Assembly (NCBI RefSeq): GCF_024218775.1
Contig: NZ_CP100404.1
Location: forward strand, 2,604,001 to 2,668,000
Direction: 5' to 3'
Source of the DNA: Haloarcula marina
GTDB taxonomy: Archaea > Halobacteriota > Halobacteria > Halobacteriales > Haloarculaceae
DNA: 64,000 nt
Part shown: positions 24,002-32,254 of the stretch, one piece after another
Layout: the number at the start of each line of letters is the position of its first letter
How positions within the stretch are numbered: position 1 is the first letter of the stretch
Position numbers and translations under genes: made by a program
Notes under the pieces: model-generated
What the model saw: the letters and a program-made list of their open reading frames with translations, nothing else
What the model was told of the DNA's origin: nothing
Database searches by the model: none

Positions 24002-25672
24002 TCACGGAATCTGGACGAAGTAGTTCGCCGACGTGCCATTGTACTCCACGGCGAGGCCGAAGAAGTCCTTGTTCCCGGCGTCGTCGAATTCGAGCGTTAT
24101 CGTCTCGGGCTGTTTCGACCGCACGACCACGCTCTGGTCGACCGGTTCCCAGTTGCCGAAGCGGAAGAACTGGTCGGCGTCGTCGCCGTTCAGTTTGCCC
24201 CAATCCGCCGGTTGACCGCTGTTAGCGGAGTAAAACAGCAGTCGGACGCGGTTCATCTTCCGGTCGACCGACCCGTTGTTGTAGAGGACTACCGAGACGC
24301 GGTTCGGTCCCGCGTTCTGGACGGATTCGAGGCGGATGCTCTCGCTGAACCACGGATTGAGTCCCGAGACGTCCTCGTCGGTGTCCTCATCAGTGCCGTC
24401 GGTGACCGGGACGGAAAACGTCGTTCGCTCTCGGGCCTCGACGGTCCCGCTCTCGTCGAAATCCCGCTGTGCGGTGACCACGGCCGTCCCCTCGAACCCG
24501 CTGTCGGGTGAGAACACCGCCGAGACAGTCCCGGTGCCGTTGCTCGGTTTCGTGAGCGACGCGACGCGGGTCCCGTTCGACAGGCGGAACTCGCCGCCCG
24601 TGGCCGTGAACGTCACCCGCCCCGCGGCAGGGTTGTTGTAGCGGTCGCGTATCCGGACGCTCACCCGCGCGGACTCGTCGGCGCGGATGCTCTCGCTCGC
24701 GCCCTCCTCGACCGGCGTCACGTAGTGCGGTCCGAGGACCGTGTCGTCCACGTCGCTGCCGACCCCCACGCGGGCCATCCGGAAGCGGTAGCGACCCGGT
24801 TCGAGCGTCACCGTGAGCGTGTTGTACGGCGTCCCGTCACTGACCGCGATGCCCGAGACGTGGCCGCCGTTCGCGACCCGTTCGTCCGCGAGAATCGCCT
24901 CCCAGTCGCCCGCAGAGAGCGTCGTCGGCAGCGTGAGCGTGATACCGCTCGCCGTGTCGTTCGTCACCGTCAGCGGGCGGGCGGGGCTGGACAGCGGCGT
25001 CGTCTCGACGCCGACGGCCCGCGTGCTCGCCGTCGACAACTGGCCGTCCACGAGCAACAGCATCACCTGGTCGCCCTCGATGAAACTGCCCGAGTCGACC
25101 GGAACCGTCGCGCCGCTCTGGAACGCGTTGGTGAGCGCATTGTGTTCGTACACCGTCGTCGGCGCGTTCCGGTACTCGTTGTAGTTCGGCCGGTAGCGGA
25201 GGACTCGCGTGTCGAACGTCCGGTCGGTCCCGTCCCAGTAGGCCGACGCCGACGGCGCGCGGGCGTTCGACACCGTCACTGTCCCCGGTGCCAGCGTCTC
25301 GATGGACCCCGCGCCGACGCCGGGGTTCACGAGGAAGAACCGCGAGGGGTATCGGGCCGCCAACTCGATTTGGGTCGACGCCGGGACGTTCTCCGTCCCG
25401 GCCCGCAAGAGCGCCCCGTCGAGCGCCAGCATGTCCTGCTGGACGCGCTGGCTGTGTTCGAACTCCACCTGTTGGTTCTGGGCGGGCACGGCGTTGACCT
25501 GCACCAAGACGAGCAAGGAGACCAGCAGGCCGAACATGAGAATCGCGCCGAGGACTTCCGAGACCCCGCGGTCGTCGCGGCGGAGCGACCGCCCGACCGT
25601 GGCGAATCGGCGGAGCCACGGCGTCGGGCGACGAGGACGACCGGTCGACGGGGGATGTGGTTTCGGCGTCAT
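24002..25672 (-). CDS. Large type IV pilin-like surface protein with Ig-like domain
   Basis: A 556-residue protein. A basic N-terminus of about 34 residues precedes RGVSEVLG (35-42) and a hydrophobic stretch to about 58, the pattern of an archaeal prepilin cut by PibD before a helix that packs in the pilus core. The long extracellular part contains an invasin-like (Big-1) Ig segment near 330-410 with RIRDRYNNPAAGRVTFTATG, and many NxS/T sites. It is far larger than ordinary pilins (120-200 residues), so it may be a tip or minor pilin. It follows the platform gene by two bases and is surely co-expressed with it. Confidence 0.8.
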   Translation of the reverse strand: MTPKPHPPSTGRPRRPTPWLRRFATVGRSLRRDDRGVSEVLGAILMFGLLVSLLVLVQVNAVPAQNQQVEFEHSQRVQQDMLALDGALLRAGTENVPASTQIELAARYPSRFFLVNPGVGAGSIETLAPGTVTVSNARAPSASAYWDGTDRTFDTRVLRYRPNYNEYRNAPTTVYEHNALTNAFQSGATVPVDSGSFIEGDQVMLLLVDGQLSTASTRAVGVETTPLSSPARPLTVTNDTASGITLTLPTTLSAGDWEAILADERVANGGHVSGIAVSDGTPYNTLTVTLEPGRYRFRMARVGVGSDVDDTVLGPHYVTPVEEGASESIRADESARVSVRIRDRYNNPAAGRVTFTATGGEFRLSNGTRVASLTKPSNGTGTVSAVFSPDSGFEGTAVVTAQRDFDESGTVEARERTTFSVPVTDGTDEDTDEDVSGLNPWFSESIRLESVQNAGPNRVSVVLYNNGSVDRKMNRVRLLFYSANSGQPADWGKLNGDDADQFFRFGNWEPVDQSVVVRSKQPETITLEFDDAGNKDFFGLAVEYNGTSANYFVQIP

Positions 25673-25674
25673 TG

Positions 25675-27825
25675 TCAGATGAGGAGGAACGCGGCGGTCG
25701 AGACCAACACCAGCAGGATACCGTACTTCAACCCCCCGAACGCGTTGTTGTCGACGAGTTTGCCAGCCAGCAGACCGGACCCGAACGCTTGGATGATCGC
25801 GGAGTGGAAAAAGAGCGTCTCGTAGGCCGACACCGGCAGGTTCGAGATGCTTATCGGCGCTTCCACGTCGACTCCGGTGGCCGCGCCGGACGCCTCGGCG
25901 ACCGGTTGGAGGTAACTCCGGGTGAGCATCGTCACCACCAGCAGGTACACCAGAAAGCCGATTATCACGACTGCCACGTACGAACTGAGTTCGCGGCGGC
26001 GCTGTTGCTCGATTCTGAAGCGGTTTCGCGTGTCGTCGGCGGCGATGCTGAGGACGCGCGCGAGGTCGCTGCTCGACCGCATCCCCTCGGCGATGAGTTT
26101 CATCGCCCGCGAGAGTTGCGGGACGCGCAGTCGGTCGGCGAACGCCCGGAGCGCCCGTGAGGTGTCGTGGTTCCACTCGATGTCGTTGCGGACCTTTCGG
26201 AGTTCCCGCTCGATGGGGCCGCTCGACCACTTCGCGACCAGTCCGAGGGCTTCGGTCGTGGGGACGCCCATCTTGTTCGCGCTCGACAGCGCGTTCATCG
26301 TATCGGGGAACTGCCTGGCGATGTGGCGTTCGCGGCGGGTCTTGCGCTCGACGAACAGCGACAGCGGGACCGTGAGGAGGAACATCGGCACGACGACCAA
26401 CCACAGCGTCGCCCGCCGCGGGGCCGCGAGAAACGCGTCTCGGGAGAGTTCGAACGTCCCCGTGGTCACGGTGGCGGCCACCCACAGCGCGGCCAGTGGG
26501 ACGGTCACCAACAGCGTCAGCGGCGGCGACCGGTCGAAGACGGCGAAGGGCGATTCGAGGGACGAGCGGAGGTACTGTCGGCGGCGGTGACGGAGATAGG
26601 CGGTCCGTTGGGCGGCTATCCGCGCTTCCTCGTCGGGTTCGTCGTCGTAGCCGTCCAGTTCGAGGACGGCGCTCACGTCGGCCCACACGCGCTCCGCGGC
26701 CGCGAGGATACCGTCGCGGACGACGAGGACCATGAGTCGACCGACGCCGTCGGTCGTCACGTGGTGTCGCTCTTCGAGGGTGACGGCCGCCTGCGTGAAC
26801 GGCGAGGACAACGCGTCGAGCAAGACGAGGAAGGCGAGCATCGCCAGCGGCAACACCGCGTAGACGAGCGCCGTCACCTGCGCGAGCGTCTGCGCGCCGA
26901 GCAGACTCATCACGATGAGGATGACGATGAGAAAGAGGGGTGCGGCGACGAACAACACGACGAACACCTCGCTCAACAGCGACAGCGTCTCGATGAACGC
27001 CGTCTGCTCGTCGCGGGCCTCTTCGAGGTACGTGTCTGTCTGGTCTTCGAGGAAGACGGTCACGTCCCCGCCCGCGTCGAGGACGCTCAGCAGGTCGTCG
27101 ACGAACTGTTCGAGGTTGTCGCTGGGCGCGAGGTTCCGGGCGTTCTGGAGCGCCGTGTAGAGGTCGTTGCCGAACAGGTCCACGTCCCGGACCACCATCT
27201 GGAACTCGTTTGCCACCTCGCCGTAGGTGTCCTGTGACTCCCCGAGGACTTTGATGACCTCGACGATGTCCATCCCGCCGTAGGAGAGGGCGTACATGAA
27301 CGTGATGGCGTGCGGGAGCGTCACGTCGATGTTCCGGCGGCGGGTGCCGACGACCGAACGGGGGTAGTAGTACCGCGCGTACCACGTCCCAGCGGCGAAC
27401 AGCACCGCGGTGACGATGGTGACCGCCGCGCCCGCGAACAGCACCCTGTTGGCCCCGAGATACGCCGTCACCCCACCGCGGACCGAGAGCGGGTTCGACA
27501 GCGATGCGATGACCCCCGCCTCGACGAGTGCGGTGGTCGTCACGATACCGACGACGACGCCGAACACCGCCGCGGCGATGGCGTACAGCGCGCTCCGTTC
27601 GAGGTAGGCGTCGTAGTTCGTTCCGAACCGGGCCTGATTCAGCCATCGCTGGAGGTCCTGATACCGCTTCGGTCGGAGGCGGTAGTAGCTTCGGAGGCGC
27701 CCGTACTGACGGCGGAACTCGTCGCTATCCTCGGGCTTGACCGCCTCGGCGTCGCGGTGCTGTCGGAACCCCACGTCGGTCTGTTCCCGTCGCCGGTCGT
27801 CGCGGCGGTACTCGTCGGCCCCCAT
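25675..27825 (-). CDS. pilC: Type IV pilus assembly platform protein (PilC/TadC/ArlJ family)
   Basis: A 716-residue membrane protein with two copies of the type II secretion F domain (roughly residues 200-345 and 520-650) and about nine to ten helices. Characteristic segments are YGGMDIVEVIKVLGE, then PSDNLEQFVDDLLSVLDAGG, and in the second copy NKMGVPTTEALGLVA. It forms the membrane base on which the ATPase assembles pilins. The soluble N-terminus of about 70 residues and the length match haloarchaeal PilC proteins. It starts one base after the ATPase stop. Confidence 0.9.
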   Translation of the reverse strand: MGADEYRRDDRRREQTDVGFRQHRDAEAVKPEDSDEFRRQYGRLRSYYRLRPKRYQDLQRWLNQARFGTNYDAYLERSALYAIAAAVFGVVVGIVTTTALVEAGVIASLSNPLSVRGGVTAYLGANRVLFAGAAVTIVTAVLFAAGTWYARYYYPRSVVGTRRRNIDVTLPHAITFMYALSYGGMDIVEVIKVLGESQDTYGEVANEFQMVVRDVDLFGNDLYTALQNARNLAPSDNLEQFVDDLLSVLDAGGDVTVFLEDQTDTYLEEARDEQTAFIETLSLLSEVFVVLFVAAPLFLIVILIVMSLLGAQTLAQVTALVYAVLPLAMLAFLVLLDALSSPFTQAAVTLEERHHVTTDGVGRLMVLVVRDGILAAAERVWADVSAVLELDGYDDEPDEEARIAAQRTAYLRHRRRQYLRSSLESPFAVFDRSPPLTLLVTVPLAALWVAATVTTGTFELSRDAFLAAPRRATLWLVVVPMFLLTVPLSLFVERKTRRERHIARQFPDTMNALSSANKMGVPTTEALGLVAKWSSGPIERELRKVRNDIEWNHDTSRALRAFADRLRVPQLSRAMKLIAEGMRSSSDLARVLSIAADDTRNRFRIEQQRRRELSSYVAVVIIGFLVYLLVVTMLTRSYLQPVAEASGAATGVDVEAPISISNLPVSAYETLFFHSAIIQAFGSGLLAGKLVDNNAFGGLKYGILLVLVSTAAFLLI

Positions 27826-27826
27826 C

Positions 27827-29731
27827 TCACTGGTCCTCGATGAGCGTCCGGAGGTCGATACTCATCGACTCTAGGTCCTCGACGTCGGGGCCGCGGTCCC
27901 GGAGGTACGACGCGGTGAGCGCCCCGCCCTCCAGTCGACGCATCGTCCCCTCGCGGTCCTTATCGAACAGTTGAATCGCCGCGGAGACTTCCGCGTAGCC
28001 GTTGATGCCCGCGTCGGCGAGGTACTGGAGGAGGCGCGTCCGGTCGCCGAGTTGGCGGTCGAGTTCCGCGTCGGACCACCCGCGGTCGGCCGCGATGTCC
28101 GCGAGCAGTTCCGAGGAGGCGACCCGTTCGTGGGCGTCCGTCTGCGAGTCGCGCTGGAACACCCGCTTGGTCCGCACGTCGTTGGCGTCGTACTCCTGTG
28201 GCAGCACCTCCGCGACGGCGTGGTTCCGCCGCACTCGCTTGTCGTCGAGGTAGGTCTGTCGCTGGACGGAGATGATGTCCAAGTCCTGTAGCATCTGCGT
28301 CGGGACGGTGAGCGGCGGGTTCTGCATCCGCGAGATGACCGTCTCGACGGAGTCGGCGTGGAACGTCGTGTACGCGGTGTGGCCCGTCGACATGGCTTGG
28401 AAGAACGTCAGCGCGACGTTCTGCTCGGTCCGAATCTCGCCGACCAGCAGGTACTCCGGCCGCTGTCGCAACGCCGCCTTGAGCAGGCTGTACATGCTTA
28501 TCTCGCCGCGCCCCTCCGCGGTCAGGGCGCTCCGGGTGACGCTCTGAATCCAGTTCTCGTGGGGCAGGTCTATCTCGCGGGTGTCCTCGATGGAGACGAT
28601 TTTGCTCGCGGGCGGGATGAAAAACGAGATGGCGTTCATGCTCGACGTCTTTCCCGACCCGGTTCCGCCAGCGAAGACGAGCGACTTGTTGTTCTGGATG
28701 GCGATCCAGAAGTACGCCATCATCTCGGCGGAGAAGGTGTTCCAGCGAACGAGGTCGACCGGGGTGAAGGGGATGTCCGCGAACTTCCGGATGGTGAAGT
28801 TGGACCCGCGACTGCTGATGTCGCCGCCGAGGGTTATCTGCACCCGCGACCCGTTCGGGAGCGACGCGTCGACCAGCGGACTGGAGACGGTGAGTTGCTT
28901 GCCCGCCCGCTGGGCCATCCGCGAGGTAAAGGAGTCGAGCGACTCCCGCGCGAAGGTGACGTTCGACTTCAGGTCGCGGTACTCGCGGTGGTAGACGAAC
29001 ACGGGCACGTCCGTCCCGTCACAGGAGATGTCCTCGACGGCCGGGTCCCGCATAATCGGGTCGATGGGGCCGTAGTCGATGAAGTCCCGAATCAGGTAGT
29101 ACAGCAGTTTGTGGAGACTGCCCTTCTCGACGGTCGCCGCGTTGTCGAGAATCATCGCCGTCGCCTCGCGTTCGAACAGGTCGCGGCGCTCGGTGTCGCC
29201 GTCGAACTCCTTGTACATCAGTTGGTTCCGGAGGAGTTCGACCAGGTCCCGCCGGACGTACTGCTCGAAGTTGTTCATCGTCGGTTCGACGCCGAGATAG
29301 CGGCGTTCCATCTCGGACTCGTCGTAGACCACCGCGACGAACGCGTACGGTTCGTTCACCCACCGATACTCCAGCACCTCGTAGGTGTCGAGGAACGAGA
29401 AGTCGAAGAAGCGGGTCGCGACGAACTCGCCCGACGGCGCGTCGGTGAACAGGTCGTCGCCGCGGGCCGCGAAGTACTCGTCCACGTCGGCGAGAACGTC
29501 GGTGACGAGCGGGTCCTCCCACGGGACGATGTCCGTCGCCGGACGGTCGCCGTTCAGGTCCTCGGCGTCGATATCGAGTACGTCGGTGAGGAGGTCGGCG
29601 TCGTCTGCGTCGGCATCTCGCCGGTCGGAGACGCCGGAGCGCTCGGCGGCGCGGCGTTCGAACAGCCCAGTCGGGGCGTCGCTGTCTCTGTCGCGGTCTG
29701 ATAGGGGGTCGTCGGATTCGTGGTCGTCCAT
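27827..29731 (-). CDS. pilB: Type IV pilus assembly/secretion ATPase (PilB/GspE family)
   Basis: A 634-residue cytoplasmic ATPase that powers pilus assembly. It has a very acidic N-terminus (1-70), an N-terminal PilB domain, Walker A GGTGSGKT at 355-362, an Asp box (SIEDTREIDLPHENW near 385), Walker B (LLVGEIRTEQ near 428) and a His box (GHTAYTTFHADS near 447). Its gene begins the three-gene pilus operon. The ATG at 29731 is chosen because the sequence downstream is coherent. A GTG at 29851 would add 40 unconserved residues. Confidence 0.92.
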   Translation of the reverse strand: MDDHESDDPLSDRDRDSDAPTGLFERRAAERSGVSDRRDADADDADLLTDVLDIDAEDLNGDRPATDIVPWEDPLVTDVLADVDEYFAARGDDLFTDAPSGEFVATRFFDFSFLDTYEVLEYRWVNEPYAFVAVVYDESEMERRYLGVEPTMNNFEQYVRRDLVELLRNQLMYKEFDGDTERRDLFEREATAMILDNAATVEKGSLHKLLYYLIRDFIDYGPIDPIMRDPAVEDISCDGTDVPVFVYHREYRDLKSNVTFARESLDSFTSRMAQRAGKQLTVSSPLVDASLPNGSRVQITLGGDISSRGSNFTIRKFADIPFTPVDLVRWNTFSAEMMAYFWIAIQNNKSLVFAGGTGSGKTSSMNAISFFIPPASKIVSIEDTREIDLPHENWIQSVTRSALTAEGRGEISMYSLLKAALRQRPEYLLVGEIRTEQNVALTFFQAMSTGHTAYTTFHADSVETVISRMQNPPLTVPTQMLQDLDIISVQRQTYLDDKRVRRNHAVAEVLPQEYDANDVRTKRVFQRDSQTDAHERVASSELLADIAADRGWSDAELDRQLGDRTRLLQYLADAGINGYAEVSAAIQLFDKDREGTMRRLEGGALTASYLRDRGPDVEDLESMSIDLRTLIEDQ

Positions 29732-30034
29732 CGGCACAGGTCTCCGGGGCCGGAGGGCCGTCCTGCCAGCTGGTGGTCGCAAGCGGTCGCACGCGATGTC
29801 CGTCTGGAGACACGCGGCGATGCTGGTCGACAACCCGGTAGCCGTCGACACCCCCCAAACGGTATCGGTCTGCTGTTTCGAGCGCCGCGCTCGGTCGGTT
29901 CGCCCCGTCCGTGGAGCAATTGGTACCTACCCGCGATAAGCGGGATATTACCCGTACAAGGATGTGGTACGTAATAAACTATATCGCTCGCGCAATGTTT
30001 CGGGGTCGGCGCGGCGCGCGCTCGTCGACCGGGG
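29732..30034 (-). promoter_or_regulatory. Spacer of 303 bases with the probable pilus operon promoter
   Basis: No gene is supported here. On the minus strand GATATAGTTTATTAC (29971-29985) is the most AT-rich element and a credible TATA box. CGGGATATTACCCG (29941-29954), an imperfect palindrome with CGGG/CCCG arms, sits where transcription would begin and could be an operator. If used, the leader of pilB would be about 200 bases, unusual for haloarchaea, unless the GTG at 29851 is the real start. Confidence 0.4.
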
Positions 30035-30964
30035 CTACGGTAGATAGTCCCAGTCTTCCACGGCCACCGTCTCTCCGGCGACGAGTGCGTCGGTCCCTTC
30101 GGGGACGGTCACCCACCCGTCGGCGCGCGTCGCCGTCCCGATGTCAGTCCCGGAGAGCGGCGTCGCCGCGTCGTCGTCGAGGGCGACGGGTACGTAGGTT
30201 ATCGGGTCGGCGTCGACCTCGGCCCCCGCGACCAGCGTCGCCGTCGTCGTCGGGTGGTCGGTAAGCGGCGCGTCGGCGAACGCCTTCAACAGGGGCCGCA
30301 GGAGTTGCACCGCACCGACGCGGGCGGCCACGGGCGAGGACGGCAAGAGTATCACCGGGCGGTTCTCGACGACGGCCAGTCCCGTCTTCCGGCCTGGCGA
30401 GATAGCGACTCGGTCGGCGAACACGTCCCCGAGGTCACGGACCACGTCTCGGAGGGTGTCGCCGGGGTCCGTCCCCGTCACGACGATGGCGTCCCGCGTC
30501 AGGTCCCGCTGGACGGCCATCCGGAGCGACGGGGTCTCGTCCTCGACCACGTCTCGATACGTGACTTTGCCGCCCCAGCGGTCGACGTACTGCGCGAGGG
30601 TGAACCCCGCCGTCTCGATGCGCTGGTCCGGCCCGGCGTCGTGTTGGACGAGTTCGTCGCCCGTCGGGACGATGCCCACCTGCGGGCGCTGGCGGACCAA
30701 CAGTTCGTTGACGCCAGCGGCTTTCAACAGGCCCACGTCGGCGGGCCGGAGTTGGTGACCGCGCTCGAACACCGGTTCGTCCGCGTCGATGGCCGCCCCG
30801 GGAACTCGTTCGTTGGCCGTCGCGTCCGTCGCCAACACGCGCCCGACGGCGACCGAGAGCGGGATGCGGTCGGTGCGGTCGACGGGGACGGCGTAACTCC
30901 CCAGTTGTCGGCGGGCGGTCTCCAGACTGCACTCGTCGGTATCCGTCGGCGAAGCCCCGGCCAT
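30035..30964 (-). CDS. Shortened MoeA-like molybdopterin molybdotransferase homologue
   Basis: A 309-residue protein clearly related to MoeA, which inserts molybdate into adenylylated molybdopterin. The N-terminal RIPLSVAVGRVLATDATANE, the middle RPADVGLLKAAGVNELLVRQ and RPQVGIVPTGDELV, and the C-terminal domain IV are present. The DNSAMDGYAV-type motif and all of domain II (about 100 residues) are absent. The segment jumps from VPGAAIDADEPV directly to the LRPADVG region. The active-site loop reads VTGTDPGDTLRD. It is either a non-catalytic regulator or adapter, or a minimal enzyme. Confidence 0.75.
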   Translation of the reverse strand: MAGASPTDTDECSLETARRQLGSYAVPVDRTDRIPLSVAVGRVLATDATANERVPGAAIDADEPVFERGHQLRPADVGLLKAAGVNELLVRQRPQVGIVPTGDELVQHDAGPDQRIETAGFTLAQYVDRWGGKVTYRDVVEDETPSLRMAVQRDLTRDAIVVTGTDPGDTLRDVVRDLGDVFADRVAISPGRKTGLAVVENRPVILLPSSPVAARVGAVQLLRPLLKAFADAPLTDHPTTTATLVAGAEVDADPITYVPVALDDDAATPLSGTDIGTATRADGWVTVPEGTDALVAGETVAVEDWDYLP

Positions 30965-31057
30965 ACCGCCGGTTGGGACTGGCGAGGCAAAAGTCCCAGA
31001 GTCCGCACGCCCGACACCCTGAATCCTTATGGCTCGTCCACGTCCCAGTCGATTTAC

Positions 31058-31831
31058 ATGGTCCTCGCGCAGGTAGTCGCGCTCGCTTTCCTCGCCGTCG
31101 GCGGGTTCCTCCTCGTGACCGGCGGCCGCGAACTCAAGACGGTGTTCCACATCCTCAGAAACGACCCGCTCCCGGTCCGCGAACTGGACGGCCACACCGG
31201 CCCGGTCGAAATCGTCGGGACGGCCGGCGAAGGCGACGACGGGACCGTCACCGCACCGTTCACCGGGTCACGGTGTCTCGCCTACACCTACGAAGTCGAA
31301 GAACTGCGCTCCTCGGGCAAGAGTTCGTCGTGGCACACGCTCGATTCGGGGACGGGCGGCGTCGACTTCGTCGTCGACGACGGCACCGACCGCGTCCGCG
31401 TCGACCCGACGGGGGCCGACATCCACTTCGAATCCCATACCGTGACGGTCCCGCCCGGAACCGAACTGCCGGACAGACTGGCGGAGTACGTCGCCTCGAC
31501 GGACGAGGTCGACGCCCAAGACAGGACCGTGAACCTCCTCGTCACCGAACTCTCCATCGGCAATAAACAGCGGTTCACCGAGCGCCGCCTCGACGTGGGC
31601 GAAGACGTGTACGTCTACGGGTCGGCCCGGCGGGGCCCGCCCACCGAGTGGGGGAGCGGCCTCGTCGACGCCGTCGTCGGCGGCGGCGAGGGGACGCCCG
31701 TGTTCGTCATCTCGGATACGACCGAGCGCGGGACCGCGTGGCGCATCGCTCGCGGGGGCCTGTGGCGGGCGGGAATCGGCGTCGTCCTCCTCGTCTTCGC
31801 CCTCGTCTTCGTCGCGCCGGTCGTGCTGTAA
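31058..31831 (+). CDS. GIDE-domain membrane protein (MUL1/E3-ligase-like, no RING)
   Basis: A 257-residue protein with one N-terminal helix (about 3-22), a soluble part and one C-terminal helix (about 235-256). The middle matches the GIDE fold known from the mitochondrial ligase MUL1 and its prokaryotic relatives: GPVEIVGTAGEGDDGTVTAP, then GSRCLAYTYEVEE, then ERRLDVGEDVYVYGSA. There is no RING finger, so it is not a ubiquitin ligase as such. It probably senses or scaffolds at the cell membrane. CCTTATGG about 30 bases upstream supports the ATG at 31058. Confidence 0.7.
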   Translation: MVLAQVVALAFLAVGGFLLVTGGRELKTVFHILRNDPLPVRELDGHTGPVEIVGTAGEGDDGTVTAPFTGSRCLAYTYEVEELRSSGKSSSWHTLDSGTGGVDFVVDDGTDRVRVDPTGADIHFESHTVTVPPGTELPDRLAEYVASTDEVDAQDRTVNLLVTELSIGNKQRFTERRLDVGEDVYVYGSARRGPPTEWGSGLVDAVVGGGEGTPVFVISDTTERGTAWRIARGGLWRAGIGVVLLVFALVFVAPVVL

Positions 31832-31879
31832 CTGGCCGATACCGCCGGGTTTAACGCACCGCGACCCCTACCTGTGATC

Positions 31880-32236
31880 ATGTCAGCGCTGCGTGAGGCG
31901 TTACGTGACCTCCCCGACGCCGTGTTCGCGGACGTACTCGAATCCGAGGAGGCGTACCTCCTCGTGCTGGACCTACCGGGCGTGACGACGGAGACACTCG
32001 ACGTGAGCGTCGAGGGCGGCCGCCTCGTCATCGAAGGACAGCGCAGCAAGGACGTTCCCCGCGAGTTCCGCTTCGTCCGCGAGGACCGCTCCGTCTTCCT
32101 CGACGCGGAACTCCCCCTCCCGCCGGACGCGACGGGACAGGGTGCCGAAGGGACGGTCGAGCGCGGCGTCCTCGAACTCACCCTCCCCAAAGCCAGCGCC
32201 GCGCCGAGCACCACAATCCCCATCGACGAGGCCTGA
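31880..32236 (+). CDS. Hsp20/alpha-crystallin small heat-shock protein
   Basis: A 118-residue chaperone-like protein. The alpha-crystallin domain runs from about 24 to 108, with SEEAYLLVLDLPGVTTETLD, SVEGGRLVIEGQRSK and the end motif RGVLELTLPKA (G-V-L-x-L/V). It lacks a long N-terminal arm, as in many haloarchaeal copies, and the C-terminal IxI-like motif is TIPI. It holds unfolded proteins without ATP. It is followed after 18 bases by the ubiB gene. Confidence 0.85.
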   Translation: MSALREALRDLPDAVFADVLESEEAYLLVLDLPGVTTETLDVSVEGGRLVIEGQRSKDVPREFRFVREDRSVFLDAELPLPPDATGQGAEGTVERGVLELTLPKASAAPSTTIPIDEA

Positions 32237-32254
32237 CCTCGGGGTGCCCTGCCG

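Noticed and set aside
24002-27646. Minus-strand reading frame of 1214 codons that runs from the pilin gene through pilC
   Set aside because: Only its C-terminal 556 codons form the pilin. The rest is an out-of-frame shadow of pilC, as shown by its Arg-rich, family-free sequence.
28358-29701. Plus-strand open frame of 447 codons opposite pilB
   Set aside because: Same antisense effect. It has no motif, and its codon bias mirrors the coding strand of pilB.
31026-31831. Ubiquitin ligase annotation for the GIDE protein
   Set aside because: There is no RING finger or Cys/His cluster, so ligase activity is not supported.
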